Positions 61,085 through 64,000 of a stretch of 64,000 bases of DNA are shown here, in pieces. A model generated the notes under the pieces. It had not been told where the DNA came from. It was given only the letters and a program-made list of their open reading frames with translations, and did no database searches. The position numbers were made by a program, and so were the translations under genes. The DNA comes from Thermodesulfovibrio sp. GTDB lineage: Bacteria; Nitrospirota; Thermodesulfovibrionia; Thermodesulfovibrionales; Thermodesulfovibrionaceae. The stretch lies in contig JANXBK010000001.1 of NCBI GenBank assembly GCA_025057595.1, positions 62,001 to 126,000 of the forward strand. Reading direction: 5' to 3'. The stretch's first letter is position 1, and every line of letters begins with the position of its first letter.

Positions 61085-61624
61085 ACTTTTATACCTCTCT
61101 CTCCACTCAGAAGGCAACTCTTTAAGACCGTCTTTACCCCATATACCTTTTCCCTCTTGTCTTGCTAATCTTTGAGCATTAATGAGAAGATTGACATATT
61201 TAACATTTGGTGGAACAGTATAAAGCACTGCATAGCCATCTCTTACCATCATATAGTTAACCATTTTCCCATTTTTATCCCATACATATGCAAGAAGTCT
61301 GCCATATCGGTCTTTATGCTGTATATCAAATTCAAGTCTTACTAACCAGTTACTTTCTTTGATTAATTTTTTTAAATGATTCTTTGCTTTTATTCCCCAC
61401 GGTTTCTGCTCTATCTCAGGTGCGTCAATTCCAATGAGACGAACTTTCTCAGTTTTAAGAGAAATACCTAAAAAGGATTTTATTGTAATACTTATAGTAT
61501 CTCCATCATGAATACTGACAACTTTATAAAAATCATTATCTTTTTTTGAGCAGGTAGCAAGAAACAATAAGATTAAGGGTAATATTATGAAGTTTTTAAT
61601 AACTTTAGTATAATAAAGATGCAT
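61067..61624 (-). CDS. Thermonuclease-family (SNase-like) lipoprotein
   Basis: A 185-residue protein with an N-terminal signal (LPLILLFLATC) ending in a lipobox (Cys25), so probably a membrane-anchored lipoprotein facing the periplasm. The SNase domain follows: VVSIHDGDTISI, VRLIGIDAPEIEQKPWG (Arg and Asp of the catalytic site), and KDRYGRLLAYVW. It should cleave nucleic acids with Ca2+. The ATG follows TATAAT by seven bases without a ribosome site. It is divergent from aroK with a 17-bp gap. Confidence 0.85.
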   Translation of the reverse strand: MHLYYTKVIKNFIILPLILLFLATCSKKDNDFYKVVSIHDGDTISITIKSFLGISLKTEKVRLIGIDAPEIEQKPWGIKAKNHLKKLIKESNWLVRLEFDIQHKDRYGRLLAYVWDKNGKMVNYMMVRDGYAVLYTVPPNVKYVNLLINAQRLARQEGKGIWGKDGLKELPSEWRERYKSLNLSP

Positions 61625-61630
61625 AAATTT

Positions 61631-61637
61631 TATTATA
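61631..61637. promoter_or_regulatory. Shared bidirectional -10 region between the nuclease gene and aroK
   Basis: TATTAT (61631-61636) serves plus with five bases to the aroK ATG. Its minus reading, TATAAT (61637-61632), lies seven bases before the nuclease ATG. The two boxes share five bases, so both promoters cannot be open at once. Confidence 0.5.
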
Positions 61638-61641
61638 AAAA

Positions 61642-62172
61642 ATGGGAAAGGACAAAAACATAGTTTTAGTAGGTTTTATGGGCACTGGTAAAACTACTGT
61701 GGGTAAAGTTGTGGCTAAAAAAATTGGCTATGATTTTGTTGATGTAGATGAAGTGATAGAGAAATTGACAGGAATGACTATACCTGATATTTTCGCTCAA
61801 TTTGGAGAGGCACGCTTCAGAGACATTGAAACCGAGGTTATAAAGCTTATAACAAAAAAAACAAAGCAGGTTATTGCTACTGGAGGAGGTGCGGTCTTAA
61901 GAGAGGAGAATATTCAAGCTTTAAGAAGAAATGGTATTATATTTTGTCTGGAAGCTTCGGAGGAGATAATTTTTGAGAGAGTAAAAAATAGTAATTATAG
62001 ACCTTTACTTAAAGTAGAGAAACCAATAGAAAGAATAAGAGAGCTTCTGTCTCAAAGAAAACCAAGATATAGTCTTTCAGATTTTATAATAAATACAGAT
62101 AAATTAACTGTAGAGGAAGTAGCAGAAAAAATAATTAATGAGTTTGAGAGGTTAGAAAGTGGAGAAAGTTAG
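61642..62172 (+). CDS. aroK: Shikimate kinase AroK
   Basis: A 176-residue P-loop kinase phosphorylating shikimate in aromatic amino acid synthesis. Motifs: Walker A GFMGTGKTTVGKVV, substrate residues in DVDEVIEKLTGMTIPDIF and GEARFRDIETEV, ATGGGAVLREEN, and the lid RPLL. The start ATG follows the shared -10 region by five bases with no ribosome site. It overlaps aroB by 14 bases. Confidence 0.95.
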   Translation: MGKDKNIVLVGFMGTGKTTVGKVVAKKIGYDFVDVDEVIEKLTGMTIPDIFAQFGEARFRDIETEVIKLITKKTKQVIATGGGAVLREENIQALRRNGIIFCLEASEEIIFERVKNSNYRPLLKVEKPIERIRELLSQRKPRYSLSDFIINTDKLTVEEVAEKIINEFERLESGES

Positions 62173-63241
62173 AGTTGAGCTAAATGAAAGAAGTTATGAA
62201 ATTCTTATAGGAAAGGAAATTCTTTCAACAGTAGGAGAAAGACTACTAAGATTTTCAATAGGAAGAAAAGTTGGTGTTATAAGTAATCCTAAGATTTCAG
62301 AGCTTTATGGACAAAAGGTCTTAGATTCATTAAAAAAAGAAGGTTTTGATCCTTATCTTATTGTTATTCCAGATGGAGAAGCTTATAAAGATTTTTTCTG
62401 GGCTTATCATATTTTAACTAGACTTCTTGAGCTTAATTTTGACCGAAAGGCATCTTTAGTTGCTTTAGGAGGAGGAGTTATTGGTGATATCACAGGTTTT
62501 GTTGCTTCCATATATATGAGAGGAATTCCCTATATTCAAATTCCAACAACTTTACTTGCCCAAGTTGACAGCTCAGTAGGAGGAAAAACTGCAGTAAATC
62601 ATCCTCTTGGTAAAAATATGATTGGAACCTTTTGGCAGCCATCTTTAGTTTGGATAGATGTTGAAACTCTTGACAGTCTTGAGGAAAGGGAGTTTATCTC
62701 AGGAGTTGCTGAAGTAATAAAGTATGGAGTAATATGGGATAAGGAGTTTTTTGAGTTTTTAAATTTAAATAGAGAGAGACTCCTTAAAAAAGATAAGGAA
62801 ATATTAATAAATATTATTAAAAGATCTTGTGAAATAAAGGCTGAGATAGTCTCAAAAGATGAGAGAGAAAGCTTTTTAAGGTCAATACTTAATTATGGTC
62901 ATACTGTAGGACACGCAATAGAGACTTTAACAGGATACTCTACATATTTACACGGTGAAGCGATCTCTATAGGAATGGTTTCTGAAGCAAAGTTATCTCA
63001 TTTTCTTGGATTTCTAACTAAAGAGAGTTTTAAAAGAATAAAAGACAGTATCAAATCCTTCGGACTTCCTGTTGATATCCCAGCTATAATTGAACCAGAA
63101 GCTTTACTAAGAACTATTATGATTGACAAAAAAAATATAGAAGGTAGAATAAGAGTAGTAATACCTGAGGAAATTGGAAAGATGAAAATTAACTTTGAAG
63201 TAAAGGAGGCTGATTTAAAGAAAGCATTTTTTGAAATTTAA
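62159..63241 (+). CDS. aroB: 3-dehydroquinate synthase AroB
   Basis: A 360-residue NAD- and zinc-dependent enzyme of the shikimate pathway. Motifs: IPDGEAYKDF, LGGGVIGDITGFVASIYMRG, IPTTLLAQVDSSVGGKTAVNHPLGKN (quoted in parts), and the metal-site LNYGHTVGHAIE and YLHGEAISIGM. It starts with GTG inside the end of aroK. It is followed by a clear promoter for the hydrogenase gene. Confidence 0.96.
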   Translation: MEKVRVELNERSYEILIGKEILSTVGERLLRFSIGRKVGVISNPKISELYGQKVLDSLKKEGFDPYLIVIPDGEAYKDFFWAYHILTRLLELNFDRKASLVALGGGVIGDITGFVASIYMRGIPYIQIPTTLLAQVDSSVGGKTAVNHPLGKNMIGTFWQPSLVWIDVETLDSLEEREFISGVAEVIKYGVIWDKEFFEFLNLNRERLLKKDKEILINIIKRSCEIKAEIVSKDERESFLRSILNYGHTVGHAIETLTGYSTYLHGEAISIGMVSEAKLSHFLGFLTKESFKRIKDSIKSFGLPVDIPAIIEPEALLRTIMIDKKNIEGRIRVVIPEEIGKMKINFEVKEADLKKAFFEI

Positions 63242-63243
63242 TC

Positions 63244-63272
63244 TTGACAAAGTTTCTGAAAAATTATAAAAT
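63244..63272 (+). promoter_or_regulatory. Sigma-70 promoter of the hydrogenase operon
   Basis: A perfect TTGACA (63244-63249) and TAAAAT (63267-63272) with a 17-bp spacer begin two bases after the aroB stop. The predicted start is near 63279, and a GGGGGG-rich ribosome site lies just before the ATG at 63305. Confidence 0.78.
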
Positions 63273-63304
63273 TTTTAAAAAAAATCTTTACCCGGGGGGC
63301 TTGT

Positions 63305-64000
63305 ATGGGAAGGGAAACAATCTATGAAGGATTAGTACGTAGAGGAGTTTCAAGAAGAGAGTTTCTTAAATTTTGTGGTGCTACAGCTGCGATTTTAGGT
63401 CTTTCCTCTTCTTATATTCCAAAAATTGCAGATGCTATGGAAAAGAAAGAAAAACCAGTTGTCGTTTGGTTACACTTTCAGGACTGCACAGGATGTAGTG
63501 AAAGTGCATTAAGGGCAACAAAACCAACAATTGGTCAGATAGTTCTTGATGTTGTCTCTCTTGAATATCATGAAACAATCATGGCTGCAGCAGGACATCA
63601 GGCAGAAAAATCACTTCACGATGCTATTCACAAATACAAAGGTAAATATCTTGTAGTTGTTGAAGGTTCAATTCCTACAAAAGATGGAGGACTTTACTGT
63701 TGTATTGGAGGAAGAACAGCAGTAGATATTATGAAAGAGGTGGCAAAAGATGCTGCTGCAATTATTGCTATTGGAACATGTGCAACCTATGGAGGAATTC
63801 CAGCTGCAAAGCCTAATCCAACAGGAGCTGTTGGTGTAAGAGATATTATTAAGGACAAACCTATAGTTAATCTACCCGGTTGTCCATTTAATGTGGAAAA
63901 CTTTACTGCTACAATAGTTTACTTCCTTACTTTTGGAAAGCTACCTAAAACAGACAAGTTAGGAAGACCGCTTTTTGCCTATGGCATACTTATTCATGAC
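63305..64000 (+). CDS. [NiFe] hydrogenase small subunit, Tat-exported (C-terminus beyond window)
   Basis: 232 codons are visible. A twin-arginine signal (SRREFLKF, residues 16-23, then a hydrophobic stretch ending near ADA) marks periplasmic export. The proximal [4Fe-4S] ligands begin with QDCTGCSESALR, followed by GTCATYGGIPAAK and LPGCPFNVENF. This is the electron-transfer subunit of a group 1 uptake hydrogenase, which allows H2 to be an electron donor for sulfate reduction. The large subunit is expected just downstream. The ATG choice is supported by the Tat motif position. Confidence 0.93.
   Translation, partial: MGRETIYEGLVRRGVSRREFLKFCGATAAILGLSSSYIPKIADAMEKKEKPVVVWLHFQDCTGCSESALRATKPTIGQIVLDVVSLEYHETIMAAAGHQAEKSLHDAIHKYKGKYLVVVEGSIPTKDGGLYCCIGGRTAVDIMKEVAKDAAAIIAIGTCATYGGIPAAKPNPTGAVGVRDIIKDKPIVNLPGCPFNVENFTATIVYFLTFGKLPKTDKLGRPLFAYGILIHD

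Overview
The window is AT-rich and densely packed with ordinary bacterial coding sequence. It carries dsrA, dsrB and dsrD (dissimilatory sulfite reduction), a complete-looking flagellar export and switch operon, two PilT ATPases, a Tat-exported [NiFe] hydrogenase small subunit, CO dehydrogenase/corrinoid maturation factors and outer-membrane lipoproteins. Together these point to an anaerobic, motile, Gram-negative sulfate reducer. Gene content and base composition fit the Nitrospirota genus Thermodesulfovibrio best. That placement is my inference from gene content, not a database match.

Layout: (1) 1-9.9 kb, minus strand: a HEAT-repeat protein (cut by the window edge), then fliA, flhG, flhF, flhA, flhB, fliR, fliQ, a fused fliO-fliP, fliN, fliM and fliL. 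Transcription runs from fliL, behind a sigma-54-type promoter. (2) 10-24.6 kb: mutL with an Slp-type lipoprotein, an orphan 2-oxoacid oxidoreductase alpha subunit, an MscS channel, xerD, a YprB-like nuclease, a family 9 glycosyltransferase, a corrinoid-activation-type ferredoxin ATPase, a radical SAM protein, cysS, rlmB, and a pseudo-receiver with two PilT ATPases. (3) 24.6-36.1 kb, plus strand: gph, cooC-like, mazG, csp, lipA, an iron alcohol dehydrogenase, an alanine-type aminotransferase, homoserine dehydrogenase, a ThiF-like E1 and a JAMM protease (a likely thiocarboxylate methionine module), PBP1A, parA and parB. (4) 36-46.7 kb: a GlcD-like oxidase and smc on minus, then dsrAB-dsrD, pncC, ligA and rlmH on plus. 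(5) 46.7-57.2 kb: trm112-like, gltX, mtgA, malQ, an anion-type ABC transporter without a binding protein, and a large membrane histidine kinase with a single-domain response regulator. (6) 57.2-64 kb: an overlapping operon hemL-torD-atpZ-atpI-small ORF-pgi, a nuclease lipoprotein, aroK-aroB, and the start of a hydrogenase operon.

Two window-wide properties stand out. Many genes have a TATAAT-like box only 5-9 bases before the start codon and no Shine-Dalgarno, so their mRNAs are predicted to be leaderless. Two divergent pairs are separated by only 17 bp, and that gap holds the -10 boxes for both directions. Seven of the eight convergent gene pairs overlap tail to tail by 7-35 bp, leaving no space for intrinsic terminators; clear ones are seen only behind csp and dsrD. 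No rRNA, tRNA, CRISPR array, insertion sequence or prophage was seen, and there is no gene-free stretch above 300 bases.
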